From the NCBI RefSeq assembly GCF_001679925.1, contig NZ_LYUZ01000091.1, positions 7,293 to 51,049 on the forward strand: a DNA stretch of 43,757 nucleotides, written 5' to 3'. A model generated the notes under the pieces. The model saw nothing but the letters and a program-made list of their open reading frames with translations. It did no database searches and was not told the origin of the DNA. Below are positions 16,770 through 25,087 of the stretch, piece after piece; the stretch's first letter is position 1; each line of letters starts with the position of its first letter. This stretch comes from Leisingera sp. JC1 (lineage in GTDB: Bacteria > Pseudomonadota > Alphaproteobacteria > Rhodobacterales > Rhodobacteraceae). Made by a program: the position numbers and the translations under genes.

Positions 16770-17791
16770 TGACCCTGATTATCGACTGCCACGGTCACTT
16801 CACGACCGAACCGCAATATCACCACGACTACCGCAAGGCGCAGGTCGCCTTTGCCGAGGGCAAGGGTGCACGGCCCGAGTATCCCGGAATTCCCAACGAG
16901 GAACTCTCCGAGATCATCGCGGCGAACCAACTCAAGATGCAGCAGGAACGGGGCTCTGATGTAACCATCATCTCGCCCCGGGCCAGCGGCATGGGCCATC
17001 ACGTTGGCGATGCGGATGTGGCGGGCGAATGGGCACGGGTCTCCAACGACAATATCAAGCGTATCTTTGACATGTACCCGGAGAATTTCGCCGGGGTCTG
17101 CCAACTGCCGCAAACGGTGGAGGGTGATCTGGCGCCGGTGATCGCCGAGCTGGAGCGCTGCGTGGATGAGGGGTTTGTAGGTTGCAACCTGAACCCCGAC
17201 CCGTCCGGGGGGAAATGGTCGGCGCCGCCGATCTATGATCCGTGGTGGGATCCGCTCTGGCAGGCGATGGTGCGGCTGGATGTGCCGGCGATGATCCATG
17301 TCTCGGGTTCCTGCGAGCGTTGCCTGCATACCACGGGCGCCCATTACATCAATGGCGATACGGCGGTGTTCATGCAGCTCATTCAGGGGGATCTGTTCGA
17401 ACGCCACCCGGATCTGCGTTTGATCATCCCCCATGGCGGTGGCGCGGCGCCCTATCACTGGGGCCGCTACCGGGGGCTGTCGATGATGTTGGGCAAGCCC
17501 ACGCTGGCCGAGCACCTGATGGGCAATCTCTATTTCGACACCTGCGTCTATCACCAGGCCGGGATCGAGACGCTGTTCAAGGTGGTCGACAGAAAGAACA
17601 TCCTGTTCGGCTCGGAATTGCTGGGCGCGGTCAAGGCGACCGATCCCGAAACCGGCCACCCGTTCGACGACACCAAACGCTATATCGACAAGCTGCCTCT
17701 GGACGAGGCCACCCGACATGCCGTGTTCGAAGGCAATGCGCGGCGGGTCTATCCGAAACTGGATGCAAGACTGAAATCGCAGGACCGGTGA
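16769..17791 (+). CDS. ligJ: 4-oxalomesaconate hydratase (LigJ type)
   Basis: A 340-residue amidohydrolase-superfamily protein that matches LigJ closely from end to end: IIDCHGHFTTEP at the start with the metal-binding HxH, ERGSDVTIISPRAS near residue 55, GCNLNPDPSGGKW near residue 138, IPHGGGAAPYHWGR near residue 220 and FEGNARRVYPKLDA at the C-terminus. LigJ hydrates 4-oxalomesaconate to 4-carboxy-4-hydroxy-2-oxoadipate in the protocatechuate 4,5-cleavage and gallate pathways. The ATG at 16769 overlaps the P450 stop by one base; an in-frame ATG lies four codons upstream. Its position shows that the P450 product feeds a gallate-like lower pathway. Confidence 0.9.
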   Translation: MTLIIDCHGHFTTEPQYHHDYRKAQVAFAEGKGARPEYPGIPNEELSEIIAANQLKMQQERGSDVTIISPRASGMGHHVGDADVAGEWARVSNDNIKRIFDMYPENFAGVCQLPQTVEGDLAPVIAELERCVDEGFVGCNLNPDPSGGKWSAPPIYDPWWDPLWQAMVRLDVPAMIHVSGSCERCLHTTGAHYINGDTAVFMQLIQGDLFERHPDLRLIIPHGGGAAPYHWGRYRGLSMMLGKPTLAEHLMGNLYFDTCVYHQAGIETLFKVVDRKNILFGSELLGAVKATDPETGHPFDDTKRYIDKLPLDEATRHAVFEGNARRVYPKLDARLKSQDR

Positions 17792-17834
17792 CGGCAGGGC
17801 CGTTACAGCACTGATATCTATAGGAGAAGATGCA

Positions 17835-18749
17835 ATGGCAGAGCTTACCAAGTTCCGCTTCGCGGGTGGCGCTCAGGGTTTCAACTGGCTGCCCGTTTTC
17901 GTCGCCGGGGAATTCGGCCTTTTTGAGAAATACGGGCTCGACATCGAGTACAAGAAAATGGGCGGCGTGGCCCTGGCGACCAAGGCGGTGCTGGAGGGTG
18001 AGGCCGATCTGGCGATCACCCCGCCCGAGGGCGCGCTGTCGGATTATGTCGCCGGGGGCGATCTGCGCATTATCGCGGCCAACGCGGTGCGGCTGCCGAT
18101 GTCGCTCGTGGCCAAGCCCGCGATCGCCGAGCTGGCCGAGCTGAAGGGCGCGAAGATCGGCACCTCCTCGCTGACCGAGGGCACCGCGATCTACACCCAG
18201 ATCCTGCTGGCAGAGGCCGGTCTGTCCTATCCGGGCGATTATGAATTCGAGCTGGCAGGGATCCACACCACCCGCTGGGAGGCTTTGCAGGCGGGCACCA
18301 TCGACTGCGCCCCGCAACCGGCGCCTTGGAACTTCATGGCCGAGCGCGAGGGGTACAATCTGATCGGCGAGGTCTGCGAGGCCATCCCCGAGGTAATCTT
18401 TACCGGGCTGATCGGCAATGCCGCCTGGCTGGCCGAGAATCAGGACACGGTGGCGCGGCTGCTGGCGGCCCTGCGCGAGGCCCATGACATCACCAATGAT
18501 CCGGCACGCACTGAGGAGGTCCTGCCGATCTTCCAGCGCATCACCACCAAGGACGACGCCGAGCTGGCCCGCAAGGGGCTGGTCTATATGCGCGATATGG
18601 GGATGTGGCCGGCAGGACTGGCGATTTCCGACAAGGCGCTGGATGCGTCGATCGACCTGATGATCCGGGCCGGGTTGCTGGATGAGTCAGTTCGGGACAA
18701 GGCGCGCGGCGCCTTTGAGACGCGCTATCTTTCCACTCGGGCGGCGTGA
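17835..18749 (+). CDS. Leaderless NMT1/periplasmic-binding-fold protein, possibly an enzyme
   Basis: A 304-residue protein with the SsuA/NMT1-type binding-protein fold: [21 protein letters not shown], then [21 protein letters not shown], then [16 protein letters not shown]. It starts [12 protein letters not shown] and has no signal peptide or lipobox, so it should stay in the cytoplasm. It lies between ligJ and ligK in a tight operon with no permease or ATPase of the taurine/nitrate type. Known cytoplasmic relatives of this fold act as enzymes, for example 4,5-dihydroxyphthalate decarboxylase, THI5 and MqnA/MqnD. A decarboxylase, tautomerase or hydratase role on a pathway acid is therefore possible. 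A start missed upstream is unlikely because ligJ ends 44 bp before. Confidence 0.75.
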   Translation: MAELTKFRFAGGAQGFNWLPVFVAGEFGLFEKYGLDIEYKKMGGVALATKAVLEGEADLAITPPEGALSDYVAGGDLRIIAANAVRLPMSLVAKPAIAELAELKGAKIGTSSLTEGTAIYTQILLAEAGLSYPGDYEFELAGIHTTRWEALQAGTIDCAPQPAPWNFMAEREGYNLIGEVCEAIPEVIFTGLIGNAAWLAENQDTVARLLAALREAHDITNDPARTEEVLPIFQRITTKDDAELARKGLVYMRDMGMWPAGLAISDKALDASIDLMIRAGLLDESVRDKARGAFETRYLSTRAA

Positions 18750-18757
18750 GGTTGGAT

Positions 18758-19429
18758 ATGGCAAAGGTTGTAACCAATGCCCCCCGGTCAGAGGCGGCGC
18801 TTTGCGCGGCACTGGGGGAGCTGGGCGTGGCCACTGTGCATGAGGCACAGGGTCGGCGCGGCCTGCTGGCGCCGCGCATCCGTCCAATCCAGGACGGCGC
18901 GCGGATCGGCGGCAATGCGGTAACCTGCGAGGTGGCGCCGGGCGATAACTGGATGATCCATGTCGCGATGGAACAAGCGCGGCCCGGCGATATTCTGGTC
19001 GTCACCCCGACCAGCCCTTGCGATGACGGCTATTTCGGCGATCTCCTGGCCAGCTCGGCCAAGGCGCGCGGGGTTCTAGGGCTGGTGATTGACGCCGGGG
19101 TGCGGGATGTGCGCGACCTGCGGGACATGGGCTTTCCGGTCTGGGCCAAGGGCGTCTTTGCCCAGGGCACGGTCAAGGAAACGCTGGCCGATGTGCAGGT
19201 GCCGGTGGTCTGCGCCGAGGCGCTGATCCATCCCGGTGATGTGATCGTCGCCGATGACGATGGGGTCTGCGTGGTACGCCGCGAAGAGGCCGAAAACGTG
19301 CTGGAAAAAGCCCGTGCACGCGAGGCGATGGAGGCTGGCAAGCGCCAGTTCTACGAGAATGGCCAGCTGAGCCTCGACATCAACAACATGCGGGAGCGTC
19401 TTGCCGAGAAGGGGTTGGTCCATGAGTGA
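18758..19429 (+). CDS. ligK: 4-carboxy-4-hydroxy-2-oxoadipate aldolase (LigK type, RraA fold)
   Basis: A 223-residue RraA-fold class II pyruvate aldolase. It matches LigK/HMG-CHA aldolases: [14 protein letters not shown] near residue 25, [18 protein letters not shown] near residue 65, [13 protein letters not shown] near residue 90 with the metal and substrate loop, [14 protein letters not shown] near residue 112 with the catalytic Arg-Asp, and [12 protein letters not shown]. It splits 4-carboxy-4-hydroxy-2-oxoadipate into pyruvate and oxaloacetate, the last step after LigJ. ATG 18758 is six bases after GAGG; a GTG at 18746 is in frame. The end overlaps the cupin start by 8 bp. Confidence 0.92.
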   Translation: MAKVVTNAPRSEAALCAALGELGVATVHEAQGRRGLLAPRIRPIQDGARIGGNAVTCEVAPGDNWMIHVAMEQARPGDILVVTPTSPCDDGYFGDLLASSAKARGVLGLVIDAGVRDVRDLRDMGFPVWAKGVFAQGTVKETLADVQVPVVCAEALIHPGDVIVADDDGVCVVRREEAENVLEKARAREAMEAGKRQFYENGQLSLDINNMRERLAEKGLVHE

Positions 19430-19961
19430 TACAGTCACACCACGCCGGGTTGTCACTGGCATTCGCGATGGCAAATCGGTTTTCGTCTCCGACGGGCCGG
19501 CGGCCAATGCGCATCACTACGCGTCCCTGCCGGGGCATATGACCTCGATTCTTTATGCCACCGCCGCCATGCCCGATCTGCCGCAGGATGTGGGAGAACA
19601 GGCGCCGCCGCGGATGCCGGTGCCGCCCCTACCGGGCGAGACCCGGTTGATGATCGTGACCTTTCCGCCCGACAGCGTCTTTGTCGAGGCCAATATCGAG
19701 GATGCGATTGCCGAACAGGCCGAACATATTCCCGGGCTGATCGACGCGTTCGAAGCCGACGCGCCGGGCATGCACACCACCGACAGCGTGGATTACGACA
19801 TCGTGCTGGATGGCGAGATCTGGCTGGAGCTGGACGATGGTGCCGAAACCCGACTGAGCCAGGGCGATGTGGTGGTGCAATGCGGCACCCGCCATGCCTG
19901 GCGCAACAAAAGCGACCGGAACGCAACCCTGTGTTTCGTACTGATCGGGGCGGCGCGCTAA
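19422..19961 (+). CDS. Cupin-domain protein of unknown role in the aromatic operon
   Basis: A 179-residue protein whose C-terminal half is a small cupin: [20 protein letters not shown] (about residues 116-135) and [16 protein letters not shown]. The first motif has one His plus Asp instead of the full HxH...E set, and the second motif keeps its His, so a metal site is possible but incomplete. The start overlaps ligK. Similar cupins often accompany aromatic degradation genes without a known function. Because the operon lacks a ring-cleavage dioxygenase and a 4-oxalomesaconate tautomerase, either role is conceivable, as is a sensing or storage role. None can be shown from sequence. Confidence 0.7.
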   Translation: MSDTVTPRRVVTGIRDGKSVFVSDGPAANAHHYASLPGHMTSILYATAAMPDLPQDVGEQAPPRMPVPPLPGETRLMIVTFPPDSVFVEANIEDAIAEQAEHIPGLIDAFEADAPGMHTTDSVDYDIVLDGEIWLELDDGAETRLSQGDVVVQCGTRHAWRNKSDRNATLCFVLIGAAR

Positions 19962-19978
19962 GCTGCGCCGCCCCGATC
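19943..19978 (+). terminator. Strong 14-bp hairpin spanning the cupin stop codon
   Basis: GATCGGGGCGGCGC (19943-19956) is perfectly complementary to GCGCCGCCCCGATC (19965-19978) with an 8-base loop, and the cupin stop TAA lies in the loop. There is no T tract. It may stabilise the upstream mRNA or reduce read-through so that the ferredoxin is expressed at a different level. Confidence 0.55.
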
Positions 19979-20019
19979 ATCCAAACCACATCTCAAAGAC
20001 CTGAATTGGAGGAGAGCCA

Positions 20020-20340
20020 ATGGGAAAATTCACACTCATTACGCGCGCGGGCGAGGCGATCCAGATCGCCGGTCGCGCCGATGTGCCGTTGATGGAAATC
20101 ATCCGCGACGAGGGCCATGACGAATTGATGGCGATGTGCGGCGGCTGCATGTCCTGCGCCACCTGCCATGTCTATATCGACGACCTGCCGAATGGTCAGA
20201 CCCTGCCCGAGCTCGGCCCCGATGAGGACGCCATGCTCGACGCTTCGGACTATCGCAAACCCAGTTCCCGCCTGAGCTGCCAGGTGCCGTGGCGCGACGA
20301 ACTGTCCGGCGTGACCGTTCACATCGCGCCAGAGGAATAA
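20020..20340 (+). CDS. 2Fe-2S ferredoxin, adrenodoxin/rhodocoxin type
   Basis: A 106-residue ferredoxin with the vertebrate/putidaredoxin-type cluster loop CGGCMSCATC (CX5CX2C, with one extra Cys) near residue 40 and the fourth ligand in RLSCQVPW near residue 86. It would pass single electrons from the FAD reductase at 9781 to the P450 at 15567, completing a class I system. GGAGGAG ten bases upstream supports the start. It is the last gene of the P450 operon, 58 bp after the cupin, and is followed by operator E. Confidence 0.92.
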   Translation: MGKFTLITRAGEAIQIAGRADVPLMEIIRDEGHDELMAMCGGCMSCATCHVYIDDLPNGQTLPELGPDEDAMLDASDYRKPSSRLSCQVPWRDELSGVTVHIAPEE

Positions 20341-20366
20341 GAGCATGGGCGAGAAGAGAATAGCGA

Positions 20367-20406
20367 TTGACTTAGATACCATAAGGTATTAGGATACTAT
20401 TGGGTT
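20367..20406 (+). promoter_or_regulatory. Promoter with shared operator, site E (double site), before the ABC importer
   Basis: The perfect palindrome ATACC-ATAA-GGTAT (20376-20389) is followed 18 bp later by ATACT-ATT-GGGTT (20394-20406). TTGACT (20367-20372), 17 bases before TAGGAT (20390-20395), is a plausible promoter, with the operator lying between -35 and -10. The importer start is 50 bp downstream. Confidence 0.75.
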
Positions 20407-20456
20407 TGTCTGGAGGGCCGCATGCGGCGATGCAGATCCGATCAGGGAGAAAAACA

Positions 20457-21656
20457 ATGAAATATACCACATCACTCATGTGCTCCGCCGTTGCCGCGGT
20501 GGCGCTGACGGTCGGCACGTCTGTGTCTGCCGATACGATCAAGATCGGGGCCAGCGCCCCCAAAAGCGGTCCGCAGGCGGGCGCTGCATCGGCGGTTTAC
20601 TGGCCAACGCTGGAGCTTTGGGTTCACAATGTGAATGAAGCAGGCGGGCTGGATGTCGGCGGCGAAAAGATGATGATCGAACTGATCGCCTATGACGACA
20701 AATCGCAGCCCGACGAGGCGGTGAAGAACATACAGCGCCTGACAACCCAGGACAAAGTTGACTTCCTCGCCGCGCCCTACACAACCGGACTGAACCTGGC
20801 CACCGCACCGCTTATTGCGCGGGCTGGGCTGCCGCAAATCGTGGCCACCGGCAATCTCAACAATCTTGAGCCCTTCGTGTCGAAATGGCCGAATACCTTC
20901 TGGCTGCTGGGGCGTTCATCGGATCTGTCCACCGGCATCGTCGGGACATTGACCGAGATGCGCGAGAAAGGCGAAGTCGGCAGCAAGGTCGCGCTGGTTC
21001 ACGTCGGCGATGCCTTCGGTCTGGAAATGATGGCGGGCGGCAAACCCGCTTTCGAAGAAGCCGGGTTCGAAATCGTCTACGAAAGCTCCTACCCGCTGGG
21101 GACGCAGGATCTGGCGCCGGTCATCTCCAGCGCCAACGCCTCCGGTGCGGATGCGTTCGTGGCCTACTCCTACCCGCCGGATTCCTTTGCCCTGACCGAA
21201 CAGGCGCAGGTGCAGGGCTTCAACCCGGATGTCTTCTACGTCGGTGTCGGTGGCGCTCTCACTGGCTTTGGCGAACGCTTCGGTAACAGCGTCGAGGGGG
21301 TGATGGCCATGGGCGGCATTGATCCGACATCTGAGGCGTACAAGACGTTCCGGGAGCAGCAGATCGAGGTCACCGGCGTGGCTCCCGACTATTGGGCCAA
21401 CCCAGTTGTCTATGCCAGCATGGAAATCCTCGGCGCGGCGATCGAACGGGTGGGAAGCCTCGACAAGGCCACGGTGATCAGCGAAATCCAGACCGGAAGC
21501 TTTGTCACCGTCATTGGCGAAGTCTCTTTTAGCGACAATATCGTTGAGCAAGTATGGAACGTCGGTCAATGGCATGATGGTACATTCTATGGTGTCAACG
21601 CCAAGGGTCTGAAGCCTGCCGCCGAGCCCTTTGTCAAACCCGCCTGGTCCAACTGA
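20457..21656 (+). CDS. Branched-chain amino acid-type ABC transporter substrate-binding protein (LivK family)
   Basis: A 399-residue periplasmic binding protein. A signal peptide is clear (MKYTTSLMCSAVAAVALTV, cleavage after SVSA near residue 24). The mature protein starts DTIKIGASAPKSGPQAG and contains QRLTTQDKVDFLAAPY and VHVGDAFGLEM, typical of Peripla_BP_6. AGGGAGA seven bases before ATG 20457 supports the start. Relatives in catabolic clusters bind aromatic acids rather than leucine. Here the gene heads a five-gene importer operon under the shared operator, so the ligand is probably the pathway substrate. Confidence 0.9.
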   Translation: MKYTTSLMCSAVAAVALTVGTSVSADTIKIGASAPKSGPQAGAASAVYWPTLELWVHNVNEAGGLDVGGEKMMIELIAYDDKSQPDEAVKNIQRLTTQDKVDFLAAPYTTGLNLATAPLIARAGLPQIVATGNLNNLEPFVSKWPNTFWLLGRSSDLSTGIVGTLTEMREKGEVGSKVALVHVGDAFGLEMMAGGKPAFEEAGFEIVYESSYPLGTQDLAPVISSANASGADAFVAYSYPPDSFALTEQAQVQGFNPDVFYVGVGGALTGFGERFGNSVEGVMAMGGIDPTSEAYKTFREQQIEVTGVAPDYWANPVVYASMEILGAAIERVGSLDKATVISEIQTGSFVTVIGEVSFSDNIVEQVWNVGQWHDGTFYGVNAKGLKPAAEPFVKPAWSN

Positions 21657-21721
21657 CCCGGCCACTCGCAAAACCGGTGGGGCCGCCCCGGGCCGCCTCG
21701 CCGGATGATAGGGCGAACTCC

Positions 21722-22588
21722 ATGACTATTCTTGTGACAGGCATCCTGCTGGGCGGGACGTATGCTTTGATCGCGCTTGGCCTGACCCTGCAATATGGCG
21801 TCGCGCGGATCATGAACCTCTCCAACGGCGAAACGCTGGTTGCCGCCTGTTTCTCGGCCTGGCTGCTGTTTACCACCACCGGCATCAACCCGCTCTGGGG
21901 GCTGCTGATCATCGCGCCGCTGGGTTTTGTCGCGAATGGCGCGATCTATCTGGGGCTGCTGCGGCCTTTGGTGCGGCGCGCCACCAGCCAGGGCATGCTG
22001 GAGGTCGACTCGATCCTCGCCACGTTCGGGCTGCTGTTCCTGTTCGAAGGGCTGATGCATCTGGGCTTTGGCGGCGCCTATTTCAACTATCAGTTCCTCG
22101 CCGTGCCCTTTAAGTTTCTGGGCGGCAGCTATGCGCTGAACCGGATCACCGCCTTCGGCGCGGCGGCGGCGATTGCCCTGGCGCTCTATCTGTTTCTCTA
22201 CAAGACCCGGATGGGCACGGCGGTACGTGCTGTCGCCGTTGATCCCGAGGCGGCGCGTCTGGTTGCCATTGATGTCGGGCTGATCGCGGCCTTTGCCTTT
22301 GGCCTGGGCGGGGCGATCACCGCCTGCGGTGGGGTACTGCTCTCGACCTTCTATACGTTCAATGCCTCGATGGGCGCGGTCTTCACGATGAAAGCGCTGA
22401 TCATCGTGATCATGGGAGGGGTTGGCGACGTGCGCGGGGCGGTGATTGCCGCGCTGATCCTTGGCGTGATGGAAACCCTGGTGGCCAGCCTGATCGACCC
22501 AGGCCTGACACTTGCGGCGACCTATGGGCTGTTTGTGCTGATCCTGCTGTTCCGCCCACAAGGACTTTTCGGAGGTGCCGCCGGATGA
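21722..22588 (+). CDS. ABC transporter permease, LivH family
   Basis: A 288-residue integral membrane protein with about eight hydrophobic segments. The N-terminus ILLGGTYALIALGLTLQYGV, the LSNGE motif and the C-terminal GGVGDVRGAVIAALILGV are characteristic of LivH. ATG 21722 is used rather than the upstream start. Its stop overlaps the livM-type gene (ATGA). It is one of two permeases of the importer. Confidence 0.92.
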   Translation: MTILVTGILLGGTYALIALGLTLQYGVARIMNLSNGETLVAACFSAWLLFTTTGINPLWGLLIIAPLGFVANGAIYLGLLRPLVRRATSQGMLEVDSILATFGLLFLFEGLMHLGFGGAYFNYQFLAVPFKFLGGSYALNRITAFGAAAAIALALYLFLYKTRMGTAVRAVAVDPEAARLVAIDVGLIAAFAFGLGGAITACGGVLLSTFYTFNASMGAVFTMKALIIVIMGGVGDVRGAVIAALILGVMETLVASLIDPGLTLAATYGLFVLILLFRPQGLFGGAAG

Positions 22589-23529
22589 GCCGTTTTGAAA
22601 TCAACCTGATGCTGCTAGCGGGGATCGCCATTACCTGCTGCGCGGCATTGCCCTTCATGACCGAAGGCTTCTATCTGACGCTGGCAGTGAATATCGCGCT
22701 CTATATTGCGCTCTGCACCGCCTGGACGCTGTTTTCCGGCCCAACGCATCTTGTCTCGCTGGCGACCGCCGCCTTTTTCGGCATCGGCATCTATGCCACT
22801 GCCATCGGCATCGAGTATCTGCCCTTCCCGCTGGCGATCCTTTGCGGGGGCCTTGCAGGGGCGCTATTTGCCGCTGCGGTGGGGGCGATGACGCTGCGCC
22901 TGTCGGGGGTCTATTTCGTGATCTTCACGCTGGGCCTAGCCGAACTGGCGCGTCAGATCGTGACCTATCTGCAAACCAAGATCTTCGGCTCCATCGGCCT
23001 GTTCGTACTGACCGATCACACCGAGGGCGATCTGTTCTATTATCTGCTTGCGCTGATCGTGGCGATTTTCGTCACCGGCTGGCTGATCGGGCGGTCGCGG
23101 CTGGGATTTGCCATGCGTGTGATCGGGAATGATGAGTTGGTGGCGAAGCATTTCGGCATCGAGGTGGCGCGCTCCAAGATCATCCTTTTCGTGATCTCAG
23201 GGGGCTTCATCGCCATGGCCGGGGCGATCATGGCGCCGCGCTATGCCTATGTCGAACCGGCTTCGGCCTTTAATGCCACGATGAGCTTCATGGTGGTGAT
23301 CATGGCGCTGCTGGGCGGCACCCGGCGTCTGTGGGGGCCGCTGGTCGGGGTGGTGCCTTTCACCATTGTCACCGATTTCATCTCGGCCAACTTCCCCGAG
23401 CACATCAACATCATGATCGGTCTTGCCTTCCTGCTGATCGTCTATCTGCTCAAGGACGGGGTTTCCGGCCTGATCGACAAAGCGATGCGCACACGGCGCG
23501 GCACCAGATTGCAAGGAGCGAAATCATGA
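22585..23529 (+). CDS. ABC transporter permease, LivM family
   Basis: A 314-residue multi-spanning protein with LivM features: FSGPTHLVSLATAAFFGIG near residue 50, RVIGNDELVAKHFGIEVAR near residue 178, and LGGTRRLWGPLVGVV near residue 245. The start overlaps the LivH-type stop, and the end overlaps the LivG-type start, so the three are translationally coupled. Confidence 0.92.
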   Translation: MSRFEINLMLLAGIAITCCAALPFMTEGFYLTLAVNIALYIALCTAWTLFSGPTHLVSLATAAFFGIGIYATAIGIEYLPFPLAILCGGLAGALFAAAVGAMTLRLSGVYFVIFTLGLAELARQIVTYLQTKIFGSIGLFVLTDHTEGDLFYYLLALIVAIFVTGWLIGRSRLGFAMRVIGNDELVAKHFGIEVARSKIILFVISGGFIAMAGAIMAPRYAYVEPASAFNATMSFMVVIMALLGGTRRLWGPLVGVVPFTIVTDFISANFPEHINIMIGLAFLLIVYLLKDGVSGLIDKAMRTRRGTRLQGAKS

Positions 23530-24251
23530 CGACGCCGATTTTGCAGATTGACTACCTGCGCAAGGAGTTCGGCGGGCTGGTCGCGGTGAATGATGTGTCC
23601 TTCGCGGTCGCCGAAGGCGAGCTTTTGGGGCTGATCGGGCCGAACGGGTCGGGCAAGACCACGACGATGAATCTGATCTCGGGCGCTATGCCCGCGACCG
23701 CCGGGACGATCCGGTTGGACGGACAGTCGATCAGTGAACTGACGGCGGCGGCGATTTCGCGGGCCGGGGTTGCGCGCACCTTTCAGCTGGTGCGGATCCT
23801 GCCCGAGATGTCGGCGATCGAGAATGTCATCGCCGGGGGCGTCTATTCCCGCGCCAACCGCTGGGGGCCAGAGGCTGAGACCCGCGCCCGCGAGTTGCTG
23901 GCGCGTGTGGGGCTGGAGGAACGCAGCGAGCTGGCGCTCTCGGCGATGACCTATATCGACCAAAAGCGGGTCGAGCTGGCCCGCGCGCTGGCTGCCGATC
24001 CGCGGCTGTTATTGCTGGATGAATGGCTGGCCGGGCTCAACCCGACCGAGCTTCAGATGGCCATCGGGCTGATCCGCTCGATCCATGACGAGGGCATGAC
24101 CATCATCATGGTCGAACATGTCATGGATGCGATCCGGTCGCTCTGCGACCGCTGCGTGGTGATGAGTTCCGGCACCAAGATCGGCGAGGGCGCCACCGCT
24201 GATGTGCTGTCGGATCCGCATGTGATGGCGGCCTATCTGGGAGAAGAATAG
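23526..24251 (+). CDS. ABC transporter ATP-binding protein, LivG family
   Basis: A 241-residue ATPase. Walker A is GPNGSGKTT near residue 37, the Q loop follows in RTFQLVRILPEM, Walker B is LLLLDEWLAGLNPTE, and the switch His is in MVEHVMDAI. The signature region is unusual: AMTYIDQKRVELARALA replaces the common LSGGQ-type start. The genuine start is ATG 23526, inside the end of the LivM-type gene. Confidence 0.92.
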   Translation: MTTPILQIDYLRKEFGGLVAVNDVSFAVAEGELLGLIGPNGSGKTTTMNLISGAMPATAGTIRLDGQSISELTAAAISRAGVARTFQLVRILPEMSAIENVIAGGVYSRANRWGPEAETRARELLARVGLEERSELALSAMTYIDQKRVELARALAADPRLLLLDEWLAGLNPTELQMAIGLIRSIHDEGMTIIMVEHVMDAIRSLCDRCVVMSSGTKIGEGATADVLSDPHVMAAYLGEE

Positions 24252-24977
24252 ATGCTCGAAATCCAAAATGTCTCCGTGCGCTATGGCCGTCACCAGGCGC
24301 TGTTCGATATCGCCGCCCAGGTCGAACGTGGCAAGATCACCGTTCTACTGGGCACCAATGGGGCCGGTAAATCGACCTTTCTGAAAGCGCTTGGCGGGCT
24401 GGTACCGACCGGACCCGGGGCCTCGATCAAGCTGGGCGGAGTGGAAATCGCAGCTATACCCGCCCATCGCCGGGTCGAGGCGGGGCTGGCGCTGGTGCCC
24501 GAGGGGCGCGGCATTTTCGGCAAGCTATCAGTGGCGGAGAACCTGCATCTGGGCGGCTTTGCCCATCGCGCCCGCACCGATGAGAAGGAGCGTCTGGAGC
24601 GGGTGCTGGACCTTTTCCCGCGGCTGCGCGAACGAATGCCGCAGATTGCCCGCACCATGTCAGGCGGCGAACAGCAGATGGTGGCGATGGGGCGGGCGAT
24701 GATGTCCCACCCGGATTTCCTGCTGCTGGATGAGCCCTCCTTGGGTCTGTCGCCGCTACTGTCCAAGGATATGTTCAAATCCTTGCGCCGGATCGCGAGT
24801 GAGGCGGATGTCGGCATTTTGCTGGTCGAGCAGAATGCCAAGCTGAGCCTGGAGATCGCCGATTACGGTTATCTGCTGGAAAACGGCCATATCGTCGGCC
24901 AGGGCCCCGCCGAGGAGCTGCGCAGCAGCCCTGCCGTGTTGCGCGCCTATCTGGGTGAAGAGGTGGTACCCGCCTGA
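24252..24977 (+). CDS. ABC transporter ATP-binding protein, LivF family
   Basis: A 241-residue ATPase directly following LivG with no gap. Walker A is GTNGAGKST near residue 35, the ABC signature is MSGGEQQMVAMGRAM, and Walker B is LLLDEPSLGLSP. It ends IVGQGPAEELRSSPAVLRAYLGEE, normal for LivF. It completes the importer (binding protein, two permeases, two ATPases). Confidence 0.93.
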   Translation: MLEIQNVSVRYGRHQALFDIAAQVERGKITVLLGTNGAGKSTFLKALGGLVPTGPGASIKLGGVEIAAIPAHRRVEAGLALVPEGRGIFGKLSVAENLHLGGFAHRARTDEKERLERVLDLFPRLRERMPQIARTMSGGEQQMVAMGRAMMSHPDFLLLDEPSLGLSPLLSKDMFKSLRRIASEADVGILLVEQNAKLSLEIADYGYLLENGHIVGQGPAEELRSSPAVLRAYLGEEVVPA

Positions 24978-25010
24978 TCAAACCCCACACGACCAGAGGA
25001 GGAAGAAACA

Positions 25011-25087
25011 TGAAACATGGATTCCGTCATTTGGCCGCGGCCGAGCTACCACGCCTGTCCCGGTTCGAGTTGGTGGTAAACAGGTGA
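25011..25087 (+). CDS. Short 25-codon reading frame with strong ribosome site, possible truncated gene or leader
   Basis: ATG 25011 follows GAGGAGGAAGAAAC and encodes MKHGFRHLAAAELPRL... for 25 residues. Its TGA (25085-25087) overlaps the next ATG. The start context is very similar to that of the YceI gene at 25992, which also begins MKH. It may be a translationally coupled leader or the stub of a gene lost by deletion. Confidence 0.35.

Noticed and set aside
17835-18749. Reading the NMT1-like protein as the binding protein of the Liv importer
   Set aside because: It lacks a signal peptide, belongs to a different binding-protein class from Liv systems, and the importer operon already has its own secreted binding protein.
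19422-19961. Calling the cupin a gentisate or gallate dioxygenase outright
   Set aside because: The metal motif is incomplete and the protein is shorter than bicupin dioxygenases. Only a hypothesis is justified.
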